Assembly: GCA_025356395.1 (NCBI GenBank)
Contig: JANXTA010000064.1
Span: forward strand, 62,001-126,000
Length of the DNA: 64,000 nt
Source: Betaproteobacteria bacterium
GTDB taxonomy: Bacteria; Pseudomonadota; Gammaproteobacteria; Burkholderiales; Burkholderiaceae_D
Direction of reading: 5' to 3'
Of this stretch, positions 32,827-44,123 are shown piece after piece. The notes beneath the pieces were generated by a model. It saw only the letters and a program-made list of their open reading frames with translations. It was not told where the DNA came from and searched no databases. A program made the translations under genes and the position numbers. How positions within the stretch are numbered: position 1 is the stretch's first letter; each line of letters starts with the position of its first letter.

Positions 32827-34134
32827 TCAGTGCACCAGCAGGACGTTGATGCGCACGAGGTCGGCTTCGGTCAGCGTGCCGGCCGCCGACTTGAGCCGCA
32901 GGCCGTTGAGGATCGTGTCGTAGCGAGCGCGCGCCAGGTCGCGCTGCGTGGAATAGAGCTGCTGCTGCGCGTTCAGCACGTCGATGTTGGTCCGCACACC
33001 CACCTGGTACCCGAGCCGGTTGGAGTCCAGCGCGCTCTTGCTCGAGAACTCGGCCGCCCGCAGCGCCTTGATCTGCGCGAGGCCGCTAGTCACGCCGAAG
33101 TAGGCCGTGCGTGCGCTCTGGGCCGCCGAGCGCCGCGAGAAGTCGAGGTCGTTCTCGGCCTTGTCCTTCAGGGCGATGCCTTCGCGGACCTTCGACGACG
33201 TGTAGCCCCCCGAGAAGATCGGAACGCTGAGCTGCACCCCGATCGCGTTGTTGGTCTGCGAGCTGACCGACGAGACGATCGGCGGTGTGTAGTTGTAGGT
33301 GCGCGAGGCGACCAGGTCCACGGTGGGGAAGTGGCCGGAGCGATTGACCTCGATCTGGCGCCGCGCGATCTCGAGGTTCGCCTGGTTCTGTGCGACGACG
33401 TAGTTCTGCTGCTCGGCCGACGACACCCACGGATCCATCGTGCTCGGCTCGGGCTGGAACAGGTCCAGGTCGGGCATCAGCGGCGCGAGGTTGGCCGGCG
33501 TCCGTCCGATGATCTGCTGGAGCGCCGCCAGCGCGATGTCGAGGTTGCTGCGCGAAAGGATCTCCTGCGCAACCGCGAGATCGAACTTCGCCTGCGCCTC
33601 GTTGGTGTCGGTGATGGTCGACGTGCCGACGTCGAAGTTGCGCTTGGCCGCGGCGAGCTGCTCGGTGACGGCGGCCTTCTGCGCGACGATATACGCGATG
33701 CTGTCCTGCGCGTAGAGCACGTCGGTGTAGGCCTGCACCACGCGCACGATCAGGTCCTGCTGGGCCTGCGCGAACTGCGCTTCGGACAGCAGCACGCTGA
33801 GCTTGCTCTGCTGGTACTGCTGGTAGTTGCTCCAGCGGAACAGCGGCTGCGTCAGCGACACCGAATAGGCGCGCTGGTTGTAGGTCGCGCTGAAGCCTCC
33901 GAACGGCTGCGGCTGGTTGATCTCGGTGTTGGCCCGCGACCAGGACCCGCCGGCACTGATCTGCGGCAGCAGCAGCGACAGGCCCTGCGGCATCCGTTCG
34001 CGGCCGGCGAGCAGCGCGTTGCGGGCCGACGCGAACTGGGCGTCGTTGGAGGCCGCGTCGCGATAGGTCTGGATCAGGTCCGCGGCGTGCGCACTGCCGG
34101 CGGTCAGCAGCGCCGCGATGACGATGAGACGCAT
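32827..34134 (-). CDS. tolC: TolC family outer membrane channel
   Basis: 435 aa from ATG 34134 with a GAGGG ribosome-binding site, giving MRLIVIAALLTAGSAHA as signal peptide. Starts 21 to 22 codons upstream (34194 and 34197) would bury it. Two structural repeats typical of TolC: SNDAQFASARNALLAGRERM, SVSLTQPLFRWSNYQQYQQS in the first, and GVQLSVPIFSGGYTSSKVRE with NRLGYQVGVRTNIDVLNAQQ in the second. Trimeric exit duct for type I secretion and tripartite pumps. No pump gene is adjacent. Intact, unlike the RND outer membrane gene at 41847. Confidence 0.92.
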   Translation of the reverse strand: MRLIVIAALLTAGSAHAADLIQTYRDAASNDAQFASARNALLAGRERMPQGLSLLLPQISAGGSWSRANTEINQPQPFGGFSATYNQRAYSVSLTQPLFRWSNYQQYQQSKLSVLLSEAQFAQAQQDLIVRVVQAYTDVLYAQDSIAYIVAQKAAVTEQLAAAKRNFDVGTSTITDTNEAQAKFDLAVAQEILSRSNLDIALAALQQIIGRTPANLAPLMPDLDLFQPEPSTMDPWVSSAEQQNYVVAQNQANLEIARRQIEVNRSGHFPTVDLVASRTYNYTPPIVSSVSSQTNNAIGVQLSVPIFSGGYTSSKVREGIALKDKAENDLDFSRRSAAQSARTAYFGVTSGLAQIKALRAAEFSSKSALDSNRLGYQVGVRTNIDVLNAQQQLYSTQRDLARARYDTILNGLRLKSAAGTLTEADLVRINVLLVH

Positions 34135-34237
34135 CGCAGGGGCCCTCGTGGCGCGGGATCGCACTAGCGGATTTCGAAACAGGTCTGAGGGCATCACGCA
34201 GCCAGGAGGGTCATCGGGAACGGAAGCATCGTCGTGC

Positions 34238-34567
34238 TCAGTAAGTCGGGAAGTTCGGGTCGACCTGATGCGCCCACGCGGCGACGCCGCCGGTGAGGTT
34301 GTGGACGTCGGAGGCGCCGCGGGCGGACAGGAAAGCCGCGACCTGCATGCTGCGCGAGCCGTGATGACAGATGCAGACGATCGGCGTGTCGAGATCGAGC
34401 TCGGCGAGGCGCGCGGGCACGTCGTTCATCGGGATCGACTGCGATCCGTCGAGACGACAGGTGGTGAACTCCCACGGCTCGCGCACGTCGAGCAGCAGCG
34501 GCCTGGCGCGGTTCTGGTCGGCGAGCCACTCGGCCAGCGCGGGCGCGTTCAGGGATTGGATGTTCAT
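34238..34567 (-). CDS. rhodanese-like domain protein
   Basis: 109 aa single-domain sulfurtransferase. [20 protein letters not shown], then IVCICHHGSRSMQVAAFLSA with the active-site loop CHHGSRS. The catalytic position aligned with the loop start is Cys followed by His-His-Gly-Ser-Arg, and HNLTGGVAAWAHQVDP closes the domain. Twenty nt after the Pcm-like gene on the same strand; this pcm-rhodanese-tolC order is common in betaproteobacteria. Cytoplasmic. Confidence 0.9.
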   Translation of the reverse strand: MNIQSLNAPALAEWLADQNRARPLLLDVREPWEFTTCRLDGSQSIPMNDVPARLAELDLDTPIVCICHHGSRSMQVAAFLSARGASDVHNLTGGVAAWAHQVDPNFPTY

Positions 34568-34586
34568 CGCGTCGAACGAGCCGTCA

Positions 34587-35279
34587 TCAGAACTCGAAGT
34601 GCGAGACGTGCGGGGCCTCGCGCAGCCGCTTGACCACGGTCTCGAAGATCGTGACGGTCTTCCACGCCTGCTCGCCGGTGCGATGGCAGACGACCAGCGT
34701 CATGGCGGGTGCATCGCCGACGATCGCGGCGATGCGGCCGCCGATGCGGACCTGCTCCATCAGCGACTTCGGCAGCGCGTGCAGCGAGCCCGACACGATC
34801 ACCACGTCCACCTCGCCAGCGAGCGGCCAGCCATTCGCACCGTTGCCGAGGTCGACACGCACGTTCTTCACGCCGGCGCGCTGCAGGTTGGCGTCGGCGA
34901 AAGCCTTAAGCCGCGGATCGATCTCGACGCTGACCACGCTGGTCGCGCAACAGCCGAGCAGCGCGGCCATGTGGCCGGAGCCCGTGCCGATCTCGAGCAC
35001 GGTCTCACTACGCAGGATGGCCACTTCCTGCAGGACGCGCGCCTCGAACTTGGGCTGCAGCATCGTCTCGCCGGTTTCTTCGCCGTCGATGACCAGCGGG
35101 ATCTCGGTATCGACGAAGGCCAGCGCCCGATAGGGCTCGGGCACGAAGCGTTCGCGGTGGACCAGTTGCAGCAGGTCGAGCACGTCCTGGGACAGCACGT
35201 CCCAGGTGCGGATCTGCTGCGCGATCATGTTCGTGCGGGCGCGTTCGACCGCGTTGTCGCTGAGCGGATGTGGGTTCAT
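34587..35279 (-). CDS. protein-L-isoaspartate O-methyltransferase family protein
   Basis: 230 aa. NMIAQQIRTWDVLSQDVLDL, VHRERFVPEPYRALAFVDTE and VLEIGTGSGHMAALLGCCAT (SAM motif) match the PCMT family. The usual ISQP motif is replaced by GETMLQPKFEARVLQEVAIL, as in the TolC-associated subgroup, so true repair of isoaspartate is uncertain. First gene of the pcm-rhodanese-tolC group on the minus strand. Confidence 0.85.
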   Translation of the reverse strand: MNPHPLSDNAVERARTNMIAQQIRTWDVLSQDVLDLLQLVHRERFVPEPYRALAFVDTEIPLVIDGEETGETMLQPKFEARVLQEVAILRSETVLEIGTGSGHMAALLGCCATSVVSVEIDPRLKAFADANLQRAGVKNVRVDLGNGANGWPLAGEVDVVIVSGSLHALPKSLMEQVRIGGRIAAIVGDAPAMTLVVCHRTGEQAWKTVTIFETVVKRLREAPHVSHFEF

Positions 35280-35794
35280 TGCCTGGGTCTTCTGGGTACT
35301 TGCGGTGTGCTTCTGTAGCGGCCGCGGGTTCTTCGAAAGCGCCGTTGTTCAAAACAGCGCCGGATTGTCGCCTCGCGTGCAATGCGCTCGCAAGCCTCGC
35401 GCGACGAAGCGCATGTCGGCCGGACGAAACGCGCCTCTCCGGGGATATGCGTCATTCGGAGTCTGCCGACGGCGGTTCGAGACGAAGGATAGGCGGAAGC
35501 GCCTGCGCGACCAAACCATTGAGGCGTCCCGACAACGATCGCCCATGCCGGTGGTCACTGCCATCCTGTGGAGATGGGCCGGGCGTGCGGGATGAGGACG
35601 CGCCAGGCAGCGCTCCAGCACCGTCATTCTCGCGCGCGCGGGAACCCGGCGGCGTGCGCACGCATCGGCACCGAGCAAAGACACTGGTCTCCCGCGTATG
35701 CGGGCGCGACGGGGGTATCAGCGACCCAGCGCGCCACGATCGGAACGGCAACTGCCGGCGGCTTGCTATTTGAAAGGCGAACGCCTACCTTTCG
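35280..35794. other. intergenic region without a supported gene
   Basis: 515 bp between the divergent Pcm-like and thiC genes. Several frames are open but none shows a domain, a good start or protein-like composition. It holds a palindromic repeat element at 35622-35715. The promoter of thiC and its riboswitch should lie near the right end. Confidence 0.6.
35622..35715. repeat. REP/MITE-like inverted repeat element
   Basis: The left unit CGTCATTCTCGCGCGCGCGG and the right unit CTCCCGCGTATGCGGGCGCG are imperfect inverted copies about 40 bp apart. Each contains its own CGCG...GCGGG stem. The pattern resembles the dispersed GTCATTCCCGCG...GCGGGAAT intergenic repeats of many proteobacteria. Only one copy is in this window. 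Confidence 0.55.
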
Positions 35795-35797
35795 GTG

Positions 35798-37965
<2,168 letters not shown>

Positions 37966-38194
37966 TCGAGGCGTAAAGGCATCGTTCATAACGCGCAATG
38001 TCTTCTTTAATTCCGGCATATCAATATTTCATCGCGGGTGGAATAAAAAAACGTCTCGTGCGTACGGAGAAAACGATATAAACCATTGATCTGTCGATTG
38101 TTTTTACACTTCGTGCTTAAAGGGAAAGCGCTCGGCCCGCTAACTGTCTGTATACAAGACTTCTTCTGAAAGCGGCACGCATCGTGCTGTAGGC

Positions 38195-38223
38195 GTGGTC
38201 CCTTCGTGCGTCGGAGGGACCAC
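38195..38223 (+). promoter_or_regulatory. 9-bp stem-loop just ahead of the PEP-CTERM gene start
   Basis: GTGGTCCCT and AGGGACCAC pair perfectly around an 11-nt loop, ending a few bases before the GAAGGAG ribosome-binding site of the gene at 38240. It could control translation or protect the mRNA. The remaining gap 37966-38194 is AT-rich and holds no gene. Confidence 0.45.
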
Positions 38224-38239
38224 CCATGAAGGAGCGAAC

Positions 38240-39370
38240 ATGAAGCAGCCGCATCGCATCGCCTTGGTCGTCGGGACGTTCATCGCGTCCGCATTGCTCT
38301 CATCCGCCGTCCTGGCGACGCCCTACTCGCAGACCAATCTCGTGTCGGACGTGGCGGGTCTCGCGCAGATCACCGACCCCAACCTCAAGAACCCCTGGGG
38401 CATGTCGTTCAGCGCGACCGGCCCGTTCTGGATATCCGACCAGGGGACGGGTACATCGACCCTCTATCGCGTCGTCAACGGCGTCGTCACGAAAGTCGCC
38501 CTGACGGTCTCCATTCCGACCACGGCGACCGGTCCCCAGGGCCCGACCGGGCAGGTCAACAACAGCACCACGGCGTTCATCGTCGGCTCCACGCCGGCGT
38601 CGTTTATCTTCGCCAACCTGAACGGGACCATCTCGGCCTGGAACGGCCCAGCCGGCACGACCGCACTGGTCAAGGCGACGACCATTGGCGCCGTGTACAC
38701 CGGCCTCGCAATCTCCAACGTCGGCGGCACGCCCCGGCTCTACGCGGCGAACGGTGCCCAGAACCGGATCGACGTCTTTGATGGCAACTTCAACCTGATC
38801 AGCTCGACGAGCTTCGTCAACCACGATCCGGCGGTGGCCGGCCTCGTGCCGTTCAACGTCCAGACCATCGGTGCGAACGTCTACGTGACCTACGCGGCAC
38901 CCGGTCGCAATGCGCAGCTCTCGGCTGCCGAGGGATCGGGCGCGGTCGCGATCTTCAATGCGGCCGGCGTGCTGCAGGAAACGTTGATCGCCGGCGGCAA
39001 GCTGGCCTCGCCGTGGGGAATCACCGTCGCGCCGTCGACCTTCGGCGGCTTCGGCGGCGCGCTCCTGGTCGGCAACTTCAGCTTCGCGGTCGCGGAGATC
39101 AATGCCTTCAACCCGTTGACCGGTACCTATCTCGGAACGATCGCGGACCAGCTCGGCAATCCGTTCATCAACTCCGGGCTGTGGGGCATCGCGTTCGGCA
39201 ATGGCGTCGGTGGTGATGCCAACACGTTGTACTTCAACGCCGGCATCAACAACGAGGCCAACGGACTGTTCGGTGCGATCAAGGCGATTCCCGAACCCGA
39301 GACCCTGGCGTTGTTCGCAACGGGCCTCGGTGGCCTCGCATTCGGACTGCGTCGCCGACGCGCCGTCTGA
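38240..39370 (+). CDS. TIGR03118-type protein with PEP-CTERM sorting signal
   Basis: 376 aa from ATG 38240 (RBS GAAGGAG). N-terminal signal peptide (MKQPHRIALVVGTFIASALL). The body has repeated beta-propeller-like segments: LKNPWGMSFSATGPFWISDQ, LYAANGAQNRIDVFDGNFNL and ASPWGITVAPSTFGGFGGAL. The C-terminus is IPEPETLALFATGLGGLAFG plus an Arg cluster, a PEP-CTERM signal processed by an exosortase. The protein is thus exported and released or anchored at the surface, usually with exopolysaccharide production. Exosortase is not in the window. Confidence 0.9.
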   Translation: MKQPHRIALVVGTFIASALLSSAVLATPYSQTNLVSDVAGLAQITDPNLKNPWGMSFSATGPFWISDQGTGTSTLYRVVNGVVTKVALTVSIPTTATGPQGPTGQVNNSTTAFIVGSTPASFIFANLNGTISAWNGPAGTTALVKATTIGAVYTGLAISNVGGTPRLYAANGAQNRIDVFDGNFNLISSTSFVNHDPAVAGLVPFNVQTIGANVYVTYAAPGRNAQLSAAEGSGAVAIFNAAGVLQETLIAGGKLASPWGITVAPSTFGGFGGALLVGNFSFAVAEINAFNPLTGTYLGTIADQLGNPFINSGLWGIAFGNGVGGDANTLYFNAGINNEANGLFGAIKAIPEPETLALFATGLGGLAFGLRRRRAV

Positions 39371-39601
39371 CGATCGTGACTCCAGGACGCCGCCATGGCG
39401 TTCTGATGCAATCTTGATGTCAGGGACCATCAATTTGTCACCGTCTAGACGCGCGACGACCTGATCTTCCGCCGACTTTCGAAGATCGGGCCCCGTCCGC
39501 GCTGCGTCGGAGCCCGTCTTGCCGGCCTCTCTGCGAAGTGACGACGAGGGCCGGCATCCGCTCGCCAGTACGACCCAGTACCCGATCAAGTCGGATCCGT
39601 C

Positions 39602-40715
39602 ATGAATCACAAGTCCACGAACGCCATGCGTTTCCTGGTCGCGTCGATCGCGATCGTTATCGTCGTGGCCTGGTGGCTGTTCGGTCCGAAAGCCAGGGGT
39701 GTCGATGCCGATGCCGCGGCGCGTCCCGTCCTGACGCACGACGGCATCCGCATCGTGGTGCCGGACGGCGCGTCGATGCGCGTCGACACGGTCGCGACGC
39801 GTCGCGTCGAGATCCCGTTCTCGCTGCCGGCCGTCGTCGAGGTCGACCCCGCGAAGCTCTGCAAGGCCTTGCCGCCGCTGGTGGTTCGCGTCACGCGGCT
39901 GGGCAGGAACATCGGCGATGGCGTCGAGCTCGGCGACGTGCTCTACGCGCTCGAATCGCCCGGCCTGGTGCAGGCCGTCAGTGATGCGCAAAAGGCCAAG
40001 GCTGCGGTCGCTCTCGCACAGGCAGCCTTCGATCGACAGCGCGCGCTCGGTACCTCCGAGATCGCGGCGCGTCGCGATGACGAGCAGGCGGAGAGCGACT
40101 TCGCGCAGGCGCGAGCCGACACGCGACTGACGTAGCTCGGGACGGGTCGCACGATCGACGGATCGCGTCTCGATCGTCCGCTCGCCGATCGCCGGTACCG
40201 TGGTCGAGCAGAACGCCACCGCCGGCGCCTACTGGAACGACCTCACCGCACCGTTGATGACCGTGGCCGACCTGTCGAGCGTCTTCGTTTCGGCCAGCAC
40301 CGACGAGCACGACCTCGCGCAGGTCTTCGTCGGTCAGTCGGTGCCGGTCGCGCTCGATGCCTACCCCGGCCAATCGTCCGCCGCGAAGGTCCGCTCGATC
40401 GGTCCGCTACTCGACGCCGATACCCGCCGCGTCAAGGTCCGCATGCTGTTCGCGAATGGCGACGGCCGCATGAGGCCGGGCATGTTCGCCAACGCGACGT
40501 TCGCCGGCAAGGCCCACGACGATTCACTGGTCCGGGTCACCGCCGTGGTCCAGAGCGGCTTCGACAGCCGTGTGTTCGTCGAGGTCCAGCCGTGGGTCTT
40601 CGAGCCGCGCGTCGTGCAACTCGGTCAGCGCGTCGGCGGCGACATCGAGATCCGGAAGGGCCTCGCGCCTGATGTGCGCGTGGTCGTCAAGGACGGCGTC
40701 TTGTTGAACGACTGA
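39602..40715 (+). pseudogene. CusB/CzcB-type RND periplasmic adaptor, decayed
   Basis: The first part (39602-40135) carries a membrane anchor and VEVDPAKLCKALPPLVVRVT, GVELGDVLYALESPGLVQAV, ending in TAG after RADTRLT. The second part is in another frame from about 40170: RSPIAGTVVEQNATAGAYWN, LSSVFVSASTDEHDLAQVFV, then DSRVFVEVQPWVFEPRVVQL to a natural end. A stop plus a frameshift separate the hairpin and barrel domains, and a short piece before VVQSGFDSRV seems lost. Not translatable as one adaptor. Confidence 0.85.
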
Positions 40716-40718
40716 TCC

Positions 40719-41850
40719 ATGATCGATCGGCTCGTTACCGTCTGCTTCAAGCGACGCGGCATTGCGTGGCTGGTGTTCGCGGTCGCCGCGCTCTACGGCG
40801 CGTACTGCTAGACCCAGTTGCCGCTCTAGGCCTATCCCGACATCGCCGATACGAACTCGCAGGTCATCACGCAGGTGCCGAGCCTGGCGACCGAGGAGGT
40901 CGAGAAGCAGATCACGATCCCCCTCGAGCGCGAGATCATGGGCACGCCGGGCATGTACGTGATGCGCGCGAAGAGCACCTTCGGGCTGTCGCCGATCACG
41001 GTGGTGTTCCAGGACGGCGCCGAGGACTACTGGTCGCGCCAGCGGCTGGAGGAACGCATCGGCGGCGTGACGCTGCCTTACGGCGCGCAGTCCGGACTCG
41101 ATCCGCTGACGTCGCCGATCGGCGAGATCTACTGCTACACGCTCGAATCGAAGACGCGCTCGCTGCGGGATCCCTCGGCGCTGCAGTTCTGGAAGGTGAT
41201 CCTGCGGCTCAAGCAGGTGCCTGGGCTCGCGGACGTGTCCAACTTCGGCGGCATCACGACCCCGTTCATCCTTCAGCTCGATCCGCAGAAGCTGATCAAG
41301 TACAACGTCACGCTGGCGCAGATCACGGCGGCACGCGCGAGATGAGCAAGCGGCATCTGACCGTGCGGCTGAACCTGCGCGGCCGCGATCTCGCGTGGGC
41401 GGGCAGTTCGAGAACCAGCAGCGCGCGCAGGCCCGGCTGCTGCTGATCATGCCGCTGTTGCTGGTGCTCATGTTCGTGCTGCTGTTCGCACAGTTCGGCA
41501 ACATGCGACACCCTGCGCTGATCCTGCTCGCGGCGCCGCTCGGTGCGCTCGGGGGGCTGGTGGTGCTGCATCTGCGTGGCATGACGCTGAACGTGTCGAG
41601 CGCGGTCGGCTTCATCGCGTTGTTCGGGGTGGGCGTCATGAACGGAATCATCATGGTCTCCAACCTGACGCGGCTGCGGATCGAGGAGAACCTGCCGTTG
41701 AAGGAGTCGGTGGTGCGCGGTGCGAGCGAGCGCTTCCGGCCGGTGCTGATGACGGCGACCGGTCTCACGCTCGTGTGGTTGCCGGCGTTTTATTACCTGA
41801 TCGAGCGCTGGCACGAGAGGAAGTTGCGCGAGCCGGAGAAAGCGACATGA
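40719..41850 (+). pseudogene. CusA/CzcA-type RND pump, decayed
   Basis: MIDRLVTVCFKRRGIAWLVF starts normally, but TAG codons stand at 40809 and 40827 within YAYTQLP-x-AYPD. The porter region VEKQITIPLEREIMGTPGMY and GLADVSNFGGITTPFILQLD follows. Near 41345 the frame breaks and jumps to the last transmembrane block: LLLIMPLLLVLMFVLLFAQF, GVGVMNGIIMVSNLTRLRIE. About 500 residues of the normal 1000+ are missing. The pump is dead. Confidence 0.88.
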
Positions 41851-43061
41851 AGGCGCTGCTGTTGACGTTGCTGCTCGCGGGCTGCGCCGTGGGACCGGAC
41901 TTCGAGGCGCCGAAGGCTCCTGCGACCGATCGCTATCTGCCGGAGGCAGCACCGACGCCCGCTGCGCTCGCCAGCAGCCCCGACCTGCAGGCGGCCGAGG
42001 CCGCGCTGCGTTCCGCGCGCGAGGCGGTGCTTGCGCAGCGCGGGGCCTTCTTCCCCATGGTCGAGGCGGGGTTGAGCCCGATCCGGCAGTCGGTTGCAGG
42101 GACATTCGCGAGCCCGCTCGATTCGAACGGCTACATCTCTAACCTGCACACGACGCAGCTGACGATCGGCCATGCGCCCGACGTCTTCGGCCTCAATCGT
42201 CGACAGGTCGAGTCGCTGACGGCGCAAGCGGACGGCCGCACAGGACATGATCGCGGCCGCCGGTCTTCAGCTGGATCTCTTCCGGCGGGGCCAGGAACTC
42301 GGCCAGTTCGGCGCCGCCGACGTGGCCGCGCAGGAGACGGTGCTCGCGCAGGCCGAGGCGTTACTGCCGCCGCTCGACAAGCAGGTCGCGCAGCAGATCG
42401 ATCTCGTCGCGGTGCTGACCGGTCACCTACCGAGCGAGGCGCAGTCCTCGACGATGGCACTGCAGTTGCCCGCCGAATTGCCGCTCAGCCTGCCGTCGCA
42501 TCTGGTCGAGCAGCGCCCAGATATCCGCACCGCGACCGAGCAGTTGCATGCGGCAAATGCACGGATCGGCGTCGCCATCGCGAATCGCTTGCCGACCCTC
42601 ACGTTGACCGCCGGTGGCGGCAGCGCCGCGTTGCGCTTCGCCGACCTGTTCGCAGCGGGCACCGGTTTTTGGAGTCTGGGTACCAACCTCACGCAGCCAC
42701 TGTTCGATGGCGGTGCCCTGCTGCATCGCGAGCGTGCCGCCCGCGCGAACGACGACCAGGCCGCCGCGCAGTACCGCCGCACGGTGCTGCTCGCGTTCGG
42801 CAACGTGGCCGATACGCTGGGCGCCATCGAGGCCGACCGTCGCACGCTGGTGACCGCCCTCGCATCGGAACGCGCCGCGCGTCGCAGCCTCGACGTCAGC
42901 GACGCGCAGCGCAACGCGGGTTGGTCGGGGTGCTGCCGGTAGTCACCGCCGAGCGGGCGTATCGCCAGGCCGTGATGACCCGCATCCAGGCCGAGGCCGC
43001 CCGCCTCACCGATTCGGTCGCGCTGTTCCAGGCGCTAGGCGGGTGGTGGAACGAGCGCTAG
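41847..43061 (+). pseudogene. CusC/NodT-type RND outer membrane lipoprotein, decayed
   Basis: MKALLLTLLLAGCAVGPDFE has a lipobox and the family's CAVGPDF start. The frame is lost after QVESLTAQADG (about 42235) and resumes one base over as AAGLQLDLFRRGQELGQFGA, PSHLVEQRPDIRTATEQLHA and NLTQPLFDGGALLHRERAAR, ending in a stop at 42942. The last piece VLPVVTAERAYRQAV is back in the first frame. Two frameshifts and an internal gap. Start overlaps the cusA-like stop by ATGA, so this was one operon. Convergent 4-bp overlap with corA. Confidence 0.86.
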
Positions 43062-44038
43062 ATCCAACCGGTCTTCTGCAGTCGGCGGTAGAGCAGCACG
43101 CAGACCACGACGGTGAAGCCCACCGCAGTCGGATAGCCGTATTGCCAGCTGAGTTCGGGCATGGTCTTGAAGTTCATGCCATAAAGACTGAAGACCACCG
43201 TGGGCACTGCCAGGATGGCGCCCCAGCCGGCGAGTCGCTTGACCACTTCGTTCTGGCTCACGCCGACCAGCGCCAGGTTGACCTGCATCGCGGAGTTGAG
43301 CATCTCGCGCATGTTGTCGGCCACCCCGACCAGGCGCGCCACGTGGTCCTTGACGTCGCGGAAGTAGGCACGCAGTTCCTTCGGGATCAGCTCGTCGTGG
43401 AAGCGCATCAGCTCGCTGGCGATGTCGCCGACCGGCAATGCCGCATTGCGAAGCTCGAGCAGTTGACGCTTGAGTTCATAAATGCGGCCGATCACGAGAC
43501 GATCGAAGTCGCTCTTAAAGATGCCTTCCTCGAGCTTGTCGAAGTCGTCCTCGAACTGCTCGATGATCGGCTGGTAGTTGTCGGTCACGAAGTCGAGGAT
43601 CGCGTAGAGCGCGAAGCCCGGTCCCTTCGACAGCAGGCCCGCCGTTTCCTCGCAGCGTTCGCGGACCACCGAGTACCCGGCCGACTCGCCGTTACGCACC
43701 GACACGAGGAAGTTGGGACCGACGAACAGGTGGGTCTCGCCGTACACCACCTGGCGCTCCTTCATGTTCGCGGTCTTGAGCACGATGAACAGCGAGCCGC
43801 CGTAGGTCTCGATCTTCGGGCGCTGGTGCGCGTTGCGCGCGTCCTCGACGGCGAGCTCGTGCAGGCCGAACTCTTCCTGCATCTTCGACAGCAGCGCCTC
43901 GTCGGGCTCGTACAGCCCGACCCAGACGAAGGTCTGCGGTCGCGCCAGGACTTCGCTGATCTCGTCGACCGTGATGTCGCCCAGCCGCTTGCCGCCTTCG
44001 TAGGCGCTGACGTTGACGACCATCGGCTTGTGTTGCAT
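43058..44038 (-). CDS. corA: CorA family magnesium/cobalt transporter
   Basis: 326 aa. ATG 44038 is chosen because a perfect GAGGAG lies just upstream; ATG 44050 is less well placed. A long cytoplasmic funnel domain (TVDEISEVLARPQTFVWVGL, YGGSLFIVLKTANMKERQVV) is followed by two C-terminal membrane helices. The signature YGMNF is at the pore entrance (VVFSLYGMNFKTMPELSWQY). The last helix and a basic tail are complete. Pentameric Mg2+ channel of the inner membrane. Confidence 0.94.
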   Translation of the reverse strand: MQHKPMVVNVSAYEGGKRLGDITVDEISEVLARPQTFVWVGLYEPDEALLSKMQEEFGLHELAVEDARNAHQRPKIETYGGSLFIVLKTANMKERQVVYGETHLFVGPNFLVSVRNGESAGYSVVRERCEETAGLLSKGPGFALYAILDFVTDNYQPIIEQFEDDFDKLEEGIFKSDFDRLVIGRIYELKRQLLELRNAALPVGDIASELMRFHDELIPKELRAYFRDVKDHVARLVGVADNMREMLNSAMQVNLALVGVSQNEVVKRLAGWGAILAVPTVVFSLYGMNFKTMPELSWQYGYPTAVGFTVVVCVLLYRRLQKTGWI

Positions 44039-44075
44039 GTCTCCTCGCATCGCTTTCCCTTTTGCGTATCACACG

Positions 44076-44103
44076 ATAAAAAAGGCCGCTTGCAAGCGGC
44101 CTT
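44076..44103 (-). terminator. Rho-independent terminator of the S9 peptidase gene
   Basis: On the minus strand AAGGCCGCTTGCAAGCGGCC folds into a tight stem and is followed by a run of six or seven T. It begins about 20 nt after the stop of the gene at 44124 and ahead of the corA start, so it insulates corA from the peptidase transcript. Confidence 0.88.
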
Positions 44104-44123
44104 CCTCCTCATCTGTTTCGAGA

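Noticed and set aside
40719-40875. Reassignment of TAG to an amino acid
   Set aside because: Intact genes such as iorB and lptD end in TAG at natural C-termini, and other lesions accompany the TAG codons, so pseudogene decay explains them.
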